64,000 nucleotides of DNA from Mucilaginibacter sp. OK283. GTDB taxonomy: Bacteria; Bacteroidota; Bacteroidia; Sphingobacteriales; Sphingobacteriaceae. Shown one piece after another: positions 25,713-34,530 of this stretch. Under the pieces are notes generated by a model. That model was not told where the DNA came from, searched no databases, and saw nothing but the letters and a program-made list of their open reading frames with translations. Position 1 is the stretch's first letter. Every line of letters starts with the position of its first letter. The position numbers and the translations under genes are program-made. The stretch covers positions 1 through 64,000 of the forward strand of contig NZ_FODR01000021.1 in NCBI RefSeq assembly GCF_900110415.1, read 5' to 3'.

Positions 25713-26729
25713 ATGAGTGTCGATCCGATATTTTCTTTTAATGAAGATCAATTTAACCAGTTATTCCCATTTTATATTTTAATTAACCAGGACCTTACCA
25801 TACAATCATGTGGTAACAGTTTAAAAAAGATTTTTGAACAGCCTCCTGAGCGCTTATTTTATGATCACTTTAGCTTAAAACGCCCAGCCAATGTACCGGC
25901 AACATTTGTATCGCTGTGTGGGGTTTGCAAGCAACTGGTAATAGTTGAAGTGAATAACGCATTTAATGATATATTGAGAGGGCAATTTGAACTGCTGCAA
26001 AACTCAAACCAGTTACTTTTTATCGGTTCGCCCTGGTTTGATAACATGACAGAAGTAAAACAGCACAAGCTTACCCTGCATGATTTTGCCTTTCACGATC
26101 CGTTAATTGACCTTTTGCATGTACTTAAGACCAAAGATATTGTAAACGACGATTTAAAGCAGTTACTAATCACCCTTCACCGCAAAAAAAGCGAGTTGAA
26201 AAAGGCAACAGATGAAATTCGCGATATAGCGCTTTTTGCTTTACAAAACCCCGATCCATTGTTTAGGATTGCAACAGATGGTCGTGTTTTAATGAGTAAC
26301 CCTGCAGCAGATCATATCGCTTATTTTAATTTCGAGGGAAATAGGTACTGCCGCGAAGAATTCTGGAAGCTTATTGTCAGGATTCAAACATCTTTTGATA
26401 CCCCGTTTGAGGCGGCTTATGAAAACAAGATATACTCTTTTGTTTGCCGTTACATTGCCGACCACAACTATATTAATGTTTATGGCAGGGATGTTACCGA
26501 AAAAGAAGAGGTAAAGCACGATAACCGGCATAAAAGCATGGTTTTGGCAAAAGTTGCGTTCGACCAAACCCACCTGATAAGGGCACCATTGGCCAATATT
26601 TTAGGCCTGATAAACTTGTTGGAGATGAATAAATCTGAAGATGAGGCCGATCCGGCTGTATTATCACATTTGCTACAGAGTGCAAAAAAACTGGATGCTG
26701 TAATTAATGAAATAGTAAATTTGATATAG
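25713..26729 (+). CDS. HNOBA-PAS-DHp protein, partner of H-NOX, without ATPase domain
   Basis: 338 residues. The N-terminus (LFPFYILINQDLTIQSCGNS) matches the H-NOX-associated HNOBA domain (about 10-135). A coiled segment and a PAS-like domain (LQNPDPLFRIATDGRVLMSN, about 170-260) follow. The C-terminal 60 residues look like a histidine-kinase dimerisation domain, with a candidate phospho-acceptor His287 in THLIRAPLANILGL. The protein stops right after this domain, and the next 190 bases do not encode a HATPase in any frame. It is therefore not a complete kinase. I use the ATG at 25713; the longer frame would need a TTG. The H-NOX gene follows 191 bases later. Confidence 0.8.
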   Translation: MSVDPIFSFNEDQFNQLFPFYILINQDLTIQSCGNSLKKIFEQPPERLFYDHFSLKRPANVPATFVSLCGVCKQLVIVEVNNAFNDILRGQFELLQNSNQLLFIGSPWFDNMTEVKQHKLTLHDFAFHDPLIDLLHVLKTKDIVNDDLKQLLITLHRKKSELKKATDEIRDIALFALQNPDPLFRIATDGRVLMSNPAADHIAYFNFEGNRYCREEFWKLIVRIQTSFDTPFEAAYENKIYSFVCRYIADHNYINVYGRDVTEKEEVKHDNRHKSMVLAKVAFDQTHLIRAPLANILGLINLLEMNKSEDEADPAVLSHLLQSAKKLDAVINEIVNLI

Positions 26730-26920
26730 ATGTTATTAATCTTGTTTATTGTGTTCATATATAGTAACTTATAGCAGGTTGTCTGCGTTAAAAATGTCAT
26801 TTGGCAACCCGTAGTTTCTTTAATACTAAGAAAAACGATAACACAAATGCAGATCCTCTGACGAGACCGGATAATATCGCGGGGCATGGCATTTTTTAGT
26901 CTAAACTTAAACTTTTAACC

Positions 26921-27463
26921 ATGTACGGAATAGTTAACAAAGCGATAGAAGACTTAGTAGTGGCAAACTTTGGAGAGGATAAGTGGGAAGCGGTAAAACT
27001 GCGCACGAAGCTTGATATAGATTTTTTCATCAGCAGCGAACCCTATGACGATGACCTGACCTATAGCCTGGCCAACGCGGTGGGCGACGAGATGGATATG
27101 CCTGTTGCCGACGTGCTGGAGGCCTTTGGCGAGTGGTGGATACTGAAAACCGGGAAAGAAAAATACGGAGATTTGATGGAAGCCGGCGGCGAGCATCTGA
27201 AAGCTTTTTTAATTAATTTGCCGATGTTCCATAACCGCATTATGCTGATATATCCTAAGCTCACCCCGCCGGAATTCCAGGTTACAGATATTGAAGAAAA
27301 TAGCATCTCTGTACATTATTTTTCAAAACGGATTGGCCTTAAATCATTTGTAAAAGGCTTATTACTGGGCCTGGGTAAAATGTACGGCACACCTGCACAG
27401 GTTTCGCTTTTAGCCGATAGGGATAACGGCGACGATCATGAAATTTTCCGGGTAAGCTGGTAG
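26921..27463 (+). CDS. H-NOX (HNOB) heme nitric-oxide sensor protein
   Basis: 180 residues, the full length of a stand-alone H-NOX domain. It starts in the family way (MYGIVNKAIEDLVVANFGED). The proximal heme ligand is His104 in PMFHNRIMLIYP, the conserved proline is in LTPPEF (117), and the YxSxR heme-propionate motif is Tyr133-Ser135-Arg137. It should bind NO, or possibly O2, through ferrous heme and signal to a partner. The upstream gene for an HNOBA-PAS-DHp protein is the obvious partner. I could not identify a distal-pocket tyrosine, so NO selectivity is likely but not shown. Confidence 0.93.
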   Translation: MYGIVNKAIEDLVVANFGEDKWEAVKLRTKLDIDFFISSEPYDDDLTYSLANAVGDEMDMPVADVLEAFGEWWILKTGKEKYGDLMEAGGEHLKAFLINLPMFHNRIMLIYPKLTPPEFQVTDIEENSISVHYFSKRIGLKSFVKGLLLGLGKMYGTPAQVSLLADRDNGDDHEIFRVSW

Positions 27464-27566
27464 GGGAGGAAGCTTAAAGCCGAAAGCTTAAAGCGAAAAG
27501 CTGATTCACAGCTAGTACACGAAATTATAATGTGTTACGTAACGAAGAAATATTACACCCAAGCTT

Positions 27567-27608
27567 AAAAAAACAGGTTCTCCTGTAAAAAGAGAACCTG
27601 TTTTTTTA
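27567..27608. terminator. Bidirectional rho-independent terminator
   Basis: CAGGTTCTC (27574-27582) and GAGAACCTG (27592-27600), flanked by A7 and T7 runs, form a perfect hairpin with a 9-base loop. It lies between the convergent H-NOX gene and the alcohol dehydrogenase pseudogene. The preceding 27464-27560 contains AAGCTTAAAG-type repeat filler. Confidence 0.85.
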
Positions 27609-27637
27609 AATCTGCTTTTTGCTTTTCGCCTTAAGCT

Positions 27638-28680
27638 TTACAGCGTGGCCATGTCAATTACAAACCTGTAATGCACGTCTCCGGCAAGGGTACGTTCGTA
27701 AGCTTCGTTAATTTTATCAATGCTAATCACTTCAACATCCGATGTAATGTTATGCTCGGCGCAGTAATCCAGCATTTCCTGGGTTTCTTTTATGCCGCCA
27801 ACTAATGATCCAACCAAACTTCTGCGTCCCATAATGAACGGGAAAGCAGCTACTGGTGTAGGCTGTGGCGGGGCACCCAATAAAACCATCACGCCATCGG
27901 TGGTTAACAAGTTCAGGTATTCGTTATAATCATGGGCGGCCGAAACCGTATCAATAATAAAATTGAAGCTATTGGTCAGTTCGGCCATGATATCTTTATC
28001 AGTTGTTAGTTTAAAGTGGTGCGCACCCAATTCGGCAGCATCTTTTTCTTTACTTTTTGATCGGCTTAGCATTGTCACCTCGGCACCCATTGATGCTGCA
28101 AGTTTAACAGCCATGTGGCCCAGGCCTCCTAAACCAACTACGGCAACCTTGTCACCGGCTTTTACTCCCCAATGGCGTAACGGCGAATAGGTGGTGATAC
28201 CGGCACACAACAAAGGCGCTACTTTTTCGAGCGGTAATTTGTCGGATACCGATAGCACAAAGTGTTGTGTAACCACAATATGGCTTGAGTAGCCACCCAT
28301 CGTGATGGTTTTTTTATCCTGGCTAAGCGAGTTGTAGGTTTGGGTATGGCCGTTTTGGCAGTATTGCTCCAGTCGTTTTTGCAATTGGCGCAATGCATGC
28401 ATGAGTCTACAAAGCAGCCCACGCCCACGGTATCGCCAGCTTTAAACCGGGTAACGTTAGCACCTACGCGAGTAACCTTGCCCACAATTTCGTGGCCGGG
28501 TACGGCAGGGTAAATGGTGCCTCCCCATTCGTTACGGGCCGTATGGATATCTGAATGGCAAACGCCACAATATAAAATTTTAATTTCAACATCGTCGGCT
28601 GCGGGTTCGCGCCTGTCAATTGAAAACGGAGCCAGGGGCGTTGCTGCTCCCTGCGCTGCATAGGCTTTTACTGATGTCAT
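27638..28680 (-). pseudogene. Zinc-dependent NADP alcohol dehydrogenase with a frameshift
   Basis: Two overlapping frames together make one complete MDR-family alcohol dehydrogenase of about 347 residues. The first part (28680 down to about 28370) has the catalytic zinc region GVCHSDIH and GHEIVGKV, and four structural-zinc cysteines in CFVDSCMHCANCKN. The second (about 28370 down to 27638) continues with EQYCQNGHTQTYNSL and the Rossmann motif GLGGLGHMAV. Compared with relatives (NDLEQYC), one base appears to be missing near 28366-28374. The gene is intact otherwise. It may be a young pseudogene or a sequencing error. It resembles the YahK/cinnamyl-alcohol dehydrogenase branch. Confidence 0.8.
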
Positions 28681-28849
28681 GGATTGATGTTTTTGTGTGT
28701 TACAAAAATGCAACGTACTTACCAATAAATATGTTTTTGGACTAAAATTTTTTTAACAGCCACGCGCATAGTAACTACCGAAGATTGCAGCTACGATTAA
28801 AAAGTATGCCAGGTTAACTGTTGATACATCCTATGCGGGGGGCTCCTGC

Positions 28850-30184
28850 CTAAATGGGTTTTGCGGCAGACTGCACCAGGGGCCCGGGAGAATTATAGGT
28901 GATTGTTGCCTGCGGGCTATAATTAAGGCTGATAAAAAAGGTACTGCCCAGCCCTGGTTCGCTCTTGAACCAAATGTTGCCCCCCTGTAGTTCTACAAAG
29001 TTTTTGCAAAGCACCAGGCCAAGGCCGGCCCCTTTTTCTTTACCTGTGCCATAAGTAACCTGTTCGCTTATCGAAAATAATTTAGCCTGTTTTTCGGCCG
29101 GGATCCCGATGCCATTGTCGGCTATCGCGATAGTGCATTTGCCATCGCTTGTAGTGGCGCTTATAATAACCTTACCGCCCGGGAAGGTAAATTTAATGGC
29201 ATTCATTACCACGTTCCTGACAACCAGTTGCAGCATGTCGGTATCGGCAGTAACCCAAATGGCCTCGTCTATATCATGCTGTAGCTCAATCTGCTTCTCG
29301 GCCGAAATACTTTTTAGTAATTGTAAAGTACCATCCAGTGCACGCAATAACTGCAAAGGCATCAACTGCACCTGTACACCTCCCATCTGGCTTTTTGTCC
29401 AGGAAAGCACGTTACCCAGCATTTGCGAGGTATCCCGGGTACGGTTTAGCAATTCATTCTCAATGTTCCGCCTTTCTGTCTCTTCCAGTTTATAATAGGT
29501 AAGTAATTCCAGGAAACCCTGTACCGAGGCTAAGGGGTCCTTAAGGTCATGTGCCAGGATAGATAGTAATTTGTTCTTGGTTTCGTTGCTGGCAGCCAGT
29601 TCTGTAGCTTCGTGCTCGGCCCGGCGGCGTTCGTGGTGGTAAGCACTCCGGATAAAAGCAATGATAAAAAAAATAAGCGCGGCTATAATAATGTAGCTAT
29701 ACCCAAAATCTGCAAAGCGATTGGTTTTGTTAGGGTAGGTATCCCTGATCCAGCCGGGGTGAGCCGCTTCCCAGTATATGAGCAAAAGCATTACCGATAT
29801 GTTTAATGGCAGCCATATAGCGTATTGTTTTTGCGGGATAATTGATACTGCTATAATAAACGATAGCAGGAATATAGCCAGGGTAGGGCCATTGAGGCCC
29901 GAATTGTCGTAATAATTGGCTATTAGCATCAGGTTGTTAATAACCTGGAACGCCACAATTGCCAGGCTGAGCATTTTATGAAAACGGGATATATAGTAGG
30001 CCACAGCTACAACCAGCAATACCACAAACATAAGCCCGGCCAGTTTGGGCAGCCCAATCATATAATTGAAAGGGATGTTGAGCCCAAGCCCAAACATTAC
30101 AATAATACAAACAGAATGGAAGATACGCCCTTCTAAAGCGAAGTCGGGTTTATCGCCAATTAATTTATTCCACAGAACATTCAC
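28850..30184 (-). CDS. Membrane sensor histidine kinase
   Basis: 444 residues. Six hydrophobic helices (about 22-180) form an MHYT-free membrane sensor, followed by a coiled linker and HisKA with His212 in LSILAHDLKDPLAS. The HATPase domain has the N box (NVVMNAIKFT), G1 (ADNGIGIP) and G2 (GKEKGAGLGLVLCKNF). No receiver domain or response regulator gene lies next to it, so its partner must be elsewhere. The signal is unknown. Confidence 0.9.
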   Translation of the reverse strand: MNVLWNKLIGDKPDFALEGRIFHSVCIIVMFGLGLNIPFNYMIGLPKLAGLMFVVLLVVAVAYYISRFHKMLSLAIVAFQVINNLMLIANYYDNSGLNGPTLAIFLLSFIIAVSIIPQKQYAIWLPLNISVMLLLIYWEAAHPGWIRDTYPNKTNRFADFGYSYIIIAALIFFIIAFIRSAYHHERRRAEHEATELAASNETKNKLLSILAHDLKDPLASVQGFLELLTYYKLEETERRNIENELLNRTRDTSQMLGNVLSWTKSQMGGVQVQLMPLQLLRALDGTLQLLKSISAEKQIELQHDIDEAIWVTADTDMLQLVVRNVVMNAIKFTFPGGKVIISATTSDGKCTIAIADNGIGIPAEKQAKLFSISEQVTYGTGKEKGAGLGLVLCKNFVELQGGNIWFKSEPGLGSTFFISLNYSPQATITYNSPGPLVQSAAKPI

Positions 30185-30374
30185 CTTATAGTAATCAAAC
30201 TTTACAGTTAAACGGAATTAACATGCCAAAGGTTGAACATACGAAAGGCTGTTACCTTATCGGCATCCCAATTTACTTGTTTTAGTTGAAAGCTGGTTTG
30301 AAATAATAAGGAAAATTGATTTAATGTTTTGGAGGATTGGCTCGTGCTCACTCTTTTACCTCATGCGGGCAATG

Positions 30375-31229
30375 TTACCAGTTTGTTCCGGCATCATGTA
30401 ATACTTCTTTATTCATCCGGATGTACTCGGCATTGTTTTCGTCCGATGCAAGCTTAAGCCCCTCATTGGCCGATATGATGGCCGATTTTTTATCGCCGGT
30501 TTTTAGCTGTAACCTGGCCAGCCAGTATTTAATATTGTAGGCGGTTGGGTTGGTTTTATTGGCTTCCTGCATCCAGGTAAGGGCCTGTGCCAGGTTTCGG
30601 TTGTGGTTGTAACACCACACCGCCGACATGTAGTAAGGTTTCTTTTCGCCTTTCATGGCCTCTTGTATATTGGCCATAATACGGTTATCAACATCGGTTT
30701 TTAAATGGATGTTGATGCCTGTGTTTTCCCATAATATTTGCAGCAGGCAGTCGTCTTGCTTTACGTCTGCAAATTGGATAGTAAGGGTCTCCACTTTATT
30801 GGCCAGTTTGATTGGTTTTACCTTAAAACGGAGCACATCCTGTTTTTGGTCATAGGCATAGGCTCCCCATTGGTTAATGGTTTTATTAAATATAATTGTC
30901 CACTCATCTGCGCCGGGAATACTAAAAAGCGAATACGAACCGGGTGCAAGGGTATTGCCTTCTACCTGAACGCTATCGGTAAGGGTTACAACAGTGGCGT
31001 TATTGGCCCCGGTTCGCCAAACAATGCCGTAGGGCTCCATGCCATTAAAAATTTTGCGGCCTTTGGTATTAGGCCGGTAATATTTCACCGATATAGTGCC
31101 AAGTCCAAAATCCTGTTCAATGCGCTGTCCCAAGCTTGCTGCCGGTATTTTAAAAGGCAATTCCTGCGCCTGTGCATCATAAAAATGAAAGGTTATAAAA
31201 ATGAGCAGGCAAAATAAGGTTGTTTTCAT
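30375..31229 (-). CDS. Secreted DUF2911 protein with C-terminal TPR-like region
   Basis: 284 residues. After a signal peptide (MKTTLFCLLIFITFHFYDAQ, cut near AQA) comes the DUF2911 domain: ISVKYYRPNTKGRKIFNGME, YGIVWRTGANNATVVTLTDS, LAPGSYSLFSIPGADEWTII. The C-terminal hundred residues form helical repeat pairs (LAQALTWMQEANKTNPTAYN). The family is common in Bacteroidota and has no known function. It is on the same strand as the histidine kinase gene, which starts 190 bases downstream of its start region, and is likely an independent unit. Confidence 0.85.
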   Translation of the reverse strand: MKTTLFCLLIFITFHFYDAQAQELPFKIPAASLGQRIEQDFGLGTISVKYYRPNTKGRKIFNGMEPYGIVWRTGANNATVVTLTDSVQVEGNTLAPGSYSLFSIPGADEWTIIFNKTINQWGAYAYDQKQDVLRFKVKPIKLANKVETLTIQFADVKQDDCLLQILWENTGINIHLKTDVDNRIMANIQEAMKGEKKPYYMSAVWCYNHNRNLAQALTWMQEANKTNPTAYNIKYWLARLQLKTGDKKSAIISANEGLKLASDENNAEYIRMNKEVLHDAGTNW

Positions 31230-31300
31230 GGTTTTAATATTGATGGTTTCTTCATGTATTTAGAAGATTTTTAATTCCCTTTCCTTTGGCTACCGTATGT

Positions 31301-31491
31301 ACACATCTTTAAAACAAAAGAAAATGTCATTTCGAACGAGGTACGAGGAGAAATCCTATACGTTATGCATTCAACCATGCAAATTTGCAAGCATGACGTA
31401 TAGGATTTCTCCTCACGCCAACACCCAAGCCCTCCCCGGTTCGTTCGAAATGACATTTTTTTTATTATTGGTACGTTTCCAAAAGATGTGT
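31301..31491. repeat. MITE-like palindromic repeat, copy 2 (more complete)
   Basis: About 190 bases bounded by perfect 10-base inverted ends, ACACATCTTT (31301-31310) and AAAGATGTGT (31482-31491). Inside these come AATGTCATTTCGAACGA / CGTTCGAAATGACATT and GAGGAGAAATC / GATTTCTCCTC. Copy 1 at 207-336 is in the opposite orientation. No transposase is encoded. Two apparent short open frames here are by-products of the palindrome. Confidence 0.75.
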
Positions 31492-31771
31492 ATACACAGT
31501 AGCTCAATGGGGGGGGGCGCCGCGTAATTATCGAGCGTGTAACTAAACGCTTGATTTAACCCCTACCTCCTCCTTCCCCAAGGAAGGAACCGCACACTCC
31601 TCCGCTTTTTTACTTCTTCAGAATACATACGATGGTTTCACAAAGCGACCGCGCTTTATATTATAAAATTATTCTTTATTTTTAATAAGGCCAAATAACT
31701 ACAAAACAGTTGCCTGCGCGTTTTTTAACAAAGCCGCCAACCTGTTGCGTGGTGGCCTGGTTTGTACAGTA
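31492..31771. other. Gene-free spacer with a G9 tract
   Basis: No open frame looks real. A run of nine G lies near 31509-31517, and a small perfect hairpin CCTTCC-CCAA-GGAAGG occurs at 31572-31587. The rest is AT-rich. Slippage at the G tract would not alter any coding sequence that I can see. Confidence 0.4.
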
Positions 31772-32230
31772 TCAATTTGATACTACCTGTTGTTTGCGGT
31801 ATGGGGTCCCGCTTCCGGTGGTTAAAAAAGCATGCAGGCTATCTATAAAATAATCCCAGCCAGCCTCGCATACGTTATAGCATTCAAAACCTGGGTTTAA
31901 GCCCTCGTGTAAAAAAATCAGGGTTGCGCCCTGGTTATCGACGCTTATGGTCCATATCAGTTTGGTGCCTACCCATTCTGCCTTGTTTGTTAGGGCAGCC
32001 ATATCTATATGTGCTTTGTCGCACCGCCATACTACACGGTTATTGGGCACTGCTTCAATGATACTGAAGGTTTTTTTGGTTTTTCCAAAGGCAATATCAT
32101 ATTGGTCGCCGGTGCGGGCGGCGGTGCCGTTTAGGTCATCGCTCCACCAATCGGCAATATGCCTGGTAATGGCGGCGTAAACTTCATCGGCTGATTTGTT
32201 TACGGTGATGCTTTTTTGATAATTGTTCAT
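31772..32230 (-). CDS. SRPBCC-fold (AHSA1-like) protein
   Basis: 152 residues. START/AHSA1 features: SITVNKSADEVYAAITRHIA with DWWSDD, VVWRCDKAH, TKLIWTISVDNQGATLIFLH and a C-terminal long helix CEAGWDYFIDSLHAFLTTG. These proteins bind small hydrophobic ligands in a helix-grip cavity. It starts 30 bases downstream of a second SRPBCC gene on the same strand, and the two share the WW-x-x-(D/E) and HxGLxPxxEC-type patterns, so they are probably diverged duplicates in one operon. Confidence 0.85.
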   Translation of the reverse strand: MNNYQKSITVNKSADEVYAAITRHIADWWSDDLNGTAARTGDQYDIAFGKTKKTFSIIEAVPNNRVVWRCDKAHIDMAALTNKAEWVGTKLIWTISVDNQGATLIFLHEGLNPGFECYNVCEAGWDYFIDSLHAFLTTGSGTPYRKQQVVSN

Positions 32231-32260
32231 GGTGTATTGAAGATAATGTGGTTTGCCGGC

Positions 32261-32752
32261 TTATTTTTTTTCGGCCAGGAGTTTCTCTTCGTCTTCTGTT
32301 CGTGCGGTACCGGCTGCGTTAGGCAATCCTTTACCTGTAGCAATCAGGCTGGCCAGGCTGTTCTGGATATAATTTGTCCACGCGCCCCGGCAAATTTCGA
32401 AACACTCATATTCGGGCACCAGGCCATGATGGGTGAAAACGATTTTGGTTTTACCATCTTGTTCCGAAATCCCGAAACTAATTTTTGTGCCTGTCCATTC
32501 GGTTTTATCCCGTGTAAATTTAAAATAGTTATCCAGCACCAGCCAAACTACTTTTTGGTTGGGAATAACTTCTACCAGTTTTATTTTGCAGGTATGAATG
32601 TCTTCAAAATGGTAATTAAACTCATCATTCAGTTTGCTGGTATCGCCTTCAATTTCTTCCGACCACCATCCGCGAACGTTGTTGATGGCATTAAATGCTT
32701 CCTCGGGGCTTTGGTCAACCAACAGGGTGGTTGAAAAATCTGCTGTTGTCAT
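32261..32752 (-). CDS. SRPBCC-fold (AHSA1-like) protein, first of the pair
   Basis: About 163 residues. SRPBCC elements are FSTTLLVDQSPEEAFNAINN, VRGWWSEEIEG, KVVWLVLDNYF, and THHGLVPEYECFEICRGAWT. The ATG at 32752 fits the family start. It leads the two-gene operon and lies back to back with the GlxA-type regulator gene, 141 bases away; such SRPBCC/AraC pairs are common in Bacteroidota, so regulation by that protein is likely but inferred. Confidence 0.85.
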   Translation of the reverse strand: MTTADFSTTLLVDQSPEEAFNAINNVRGWWSEEIEGDTSKLNDEFNYHFEDIHTCKIKLVEVIPNQKVVWLVLDNYFKFTRDKTEWTGTKISFGISEQDGKTKIVFTHHGLVPEYECFEICRGAWTNYIQNSLASLIATGKGLPNAAGTARTEDEEKLLAEKK

Positions 32753-32893
32753 TTTTAATAGGTTATTGATTTGATTTGGAATTGAATATAGCAAATTTAA
32801 CGCCCTGATATTGTAAACGCAGGGTGTAATATGGACATTGTGACGGGTTGATTTGGACGGGAAGGTTAGCTATCTTTATTCAAAATAAATGTC

Positions 32894-33874
32894 ATGAAGC
32901 AAGTGATCATCATAGTTCCCAAAGGGTATGCCAACCTGGCCAGCGTAGTGGGTACTTTCCAAATCCTTAACCGCGCCAATGGCTATTGGCAGCAACTGGG
33001 GCACCGGCCTATGATGGAAGTGCGCATAGCCGGTTTTGAAACAGAACTGAAACTGGATGGCGGCTTCTTTTCCATTTTTCCGGTAAGTATTGAAGAGATA
33101 CAAAAAACGGATTTGCTTATCATTCCCTCAGTTTCGCATGAGTACGACCGGGTACTTAAAGCGAACGCCGGCCTTATCAGCTGGATTGGCGAACAATATG
33201 AACGCGGAGCCGAAATAGCCAGTATTTGCACCGGCGCTTTTTTGTTGGCTGCTACCGGCCTGCTTGATGGCAAAACCTGTTCCACCCATTGGAATGCGGC
33301 AACTGCTTTTAAGCGCCTGTTCCCCAACGTCGACCTGCATACCGATAAACTGCTTACGGTTGGGCAGGGCATTTACACCAATGGTGGTGCTTACTCCTTT
33401 TTGAACCTGGTACTTTTCCTGGTCGAAAAATATTTTGACAGGCAAACGGCTATTTACTGCTCCAAAGTATTCCAGATTGATATGGACCGGACATCGCAAT
33501 CGCCCTTTAACATTTTTCAAACACAGAAAAACCATGGCGATGAGCTGATTGGCAAAGCCCAATCTTTTATAGAAGAAAACTTGCGCGAAAAAATTTCTTT
33601 CGAAGGATTAGCCGCTAAACTGGCCATCAGCCGCCGGAATTTCGACAGGCGCTTTATTAAAGCCACAGGCAACACCCCGGTAGAGTACCTGCAGCGTGTA
33701 AAGGTAGAAGTAGCCAAAAGCACCCTGGAAAAAGGCCGCAAAAGTATTTTTGAAGTAATGAATGAAGTTGGCTATGCCGATGATAAAGCCTTCAGGGAGG
33801 TGTTTAAAAAAATTACCGGCCTGTCGCCGTTGGATTATAGGGCGAAGTATAACAGGGAAGGGGTGGGGGTGTAG
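32894..33874 (+). CDS. GlxA-type regulator: DJ-1/PfpI domain plus AraC DNA-binding domain
   Basis: 326 residues. The N-terminal 190 residues form a DJ-1/PfpI-like amidotransferase domain (VPKGYANLASVVGTFQILNR, DLLIIPSVSH, and the nucleophile-elbow region IASICTGAFLLAATGLLDGK). The C-terminal 100 residues carry AraC helix-turn-helix units (FEGLAAKLAISRRNFDRRFI and VMNEVGYADDKAFREVFKKI, then TGLSPLDYR). It is transcribed divergently from the two SRPBCC genes. A TATCTTTA near 32871 is a possible -7 box. Confidence 0.9.
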   Translation: MKQVIIIVPKGYANLASVVGTFQILNRANGYWQQLGHRPMMEVRIAGFETELKLDGGFFSIFPVSIEEIQKTDLLIIPSVSHEYDRVLKANAGLISWIGEQYERGAEIASICTGAFLLAATGLLDGKTCSTHWNAATAFKRLFPNVDLHTDKLLTVGQGIYTNGGAYSFLNLVLFLVEKYFDRQTAIYCSKVFQIDMDRTSQSPFNIFQTQKNHGDELIGKAQSFIEENLREKISFEGLAAKLAISRRNFDRRFIKATGNTPVEYLQRVKVEVAKSTLEKGRKSIFEVMNEVGYADDKAFREVFKKITGLSPLDYRAKYNREGVGV

Positions 33875-33930
33875 GATATTGTGATTGTTTGGTGTAAAGG
33901 GGGCTTTTAGGGGGACTTAAACTACCGACG

Positions 33931-34305
33931 CTAATCTACAAGAACAAGCGTATCTAATACATCGTTCCTGTGCTTAATAATGCTGTCAATATTTTTATAT
34001 CTGCGAACACTATCGGCGCCGTAATGGTTGCCATATTCCAGGTAAATTTTGATGATATGGTTGCCTACGGCTGTATCCGGGTTTTGCTGATAGCTTTTAC
34101 ATAAACAATGCGCTAATTTATTTTGTGACGCCCGGTACAGATCCGGGCCTGGTTCGCGACTGTTATATTTAAAATGTACGACGCAGTTTTTGAAGGCGAG
34201 GGTTTGCGTACTGTTATCATTAATTGCGGGCAGTATCACGGTAAAGAAAATAACAATTAAAGCAATAATGCCTAACACAACAGCTGCCGTTTTTCGTTCC
34301 TCCAT
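33931..34305 (-). CDS. Small membrane-anchored hypothetical protein
   Basis: 124 residues. One N-terminal transmembrane helix (AAVVLGIIALIVIFFTVILP) anchors a soluble domain of about 95 residues with three cysteines (FKNCVVHF and CLCKSY). I do not recognise the family. It lies between the convergent GlxA-type gene and the divergent TonB receptor gene; the 225 bases up to 34530 are AT-rich promoter sequence. Confidence 0.6.
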   Translation of the reverse strand: MEERKTAAVVLGIIALIVIFFTVILPAINDNSTQTLAFKNCVVHFKYNSREPGPDLYRASQNKLAHCLCKSYQQNPDTAVGNHIIKIYLEYGNHYGADSVRRYKNIDSIIKHRNDVLDTLVLVD

Positions 34306-34530
34306 AAAAGTATTTGATCTTAATACCGTGAGAGATAATTAGGTAACCCGTTTGGGTAAGCTTAATAAATATTAGAAACAACAAATTGGCCATTATCATT
34401 TAATGAATTTACCGACTTAAATTCAATTAAATTAACATTTAGGTTAAATAAGCACTACTCAAGGTTAATAGTTAGCAAATGCCTGGTTAACACGGCAAGT
34501 ACACCTTTGCGGCTAACTAATACTTAAGAA

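Noticed and set aside
26730..26920. Missing HATPase domain hidden by a frameshift after the HNOBA-PAS-DHp gene
   Set aside because: Only 191 bases separate the two genes, and none of the three frames shows N, G1 or G2 boxes.
31509..31517. Phase-variable G9 tract
   Set aside because: It lies in gene-free DNA downstream of the SRPBCC genes and upstream of no start codon, so slippage would have no evident effect.
31271..31527. Two short open frames on opposite strands
   Set aside because: Both are translations of the palindromic repeat arms and mirror each other; no protein family features.
34413..34530. SusCD-type polysaccharide utilisation locus
   Set aside because: The TonB receptor is of the Oar type, no SusD-like lipoprotein is adjacent, and the nearby GH20 gene is in a separate unit beyond the Fur and amidase genes.
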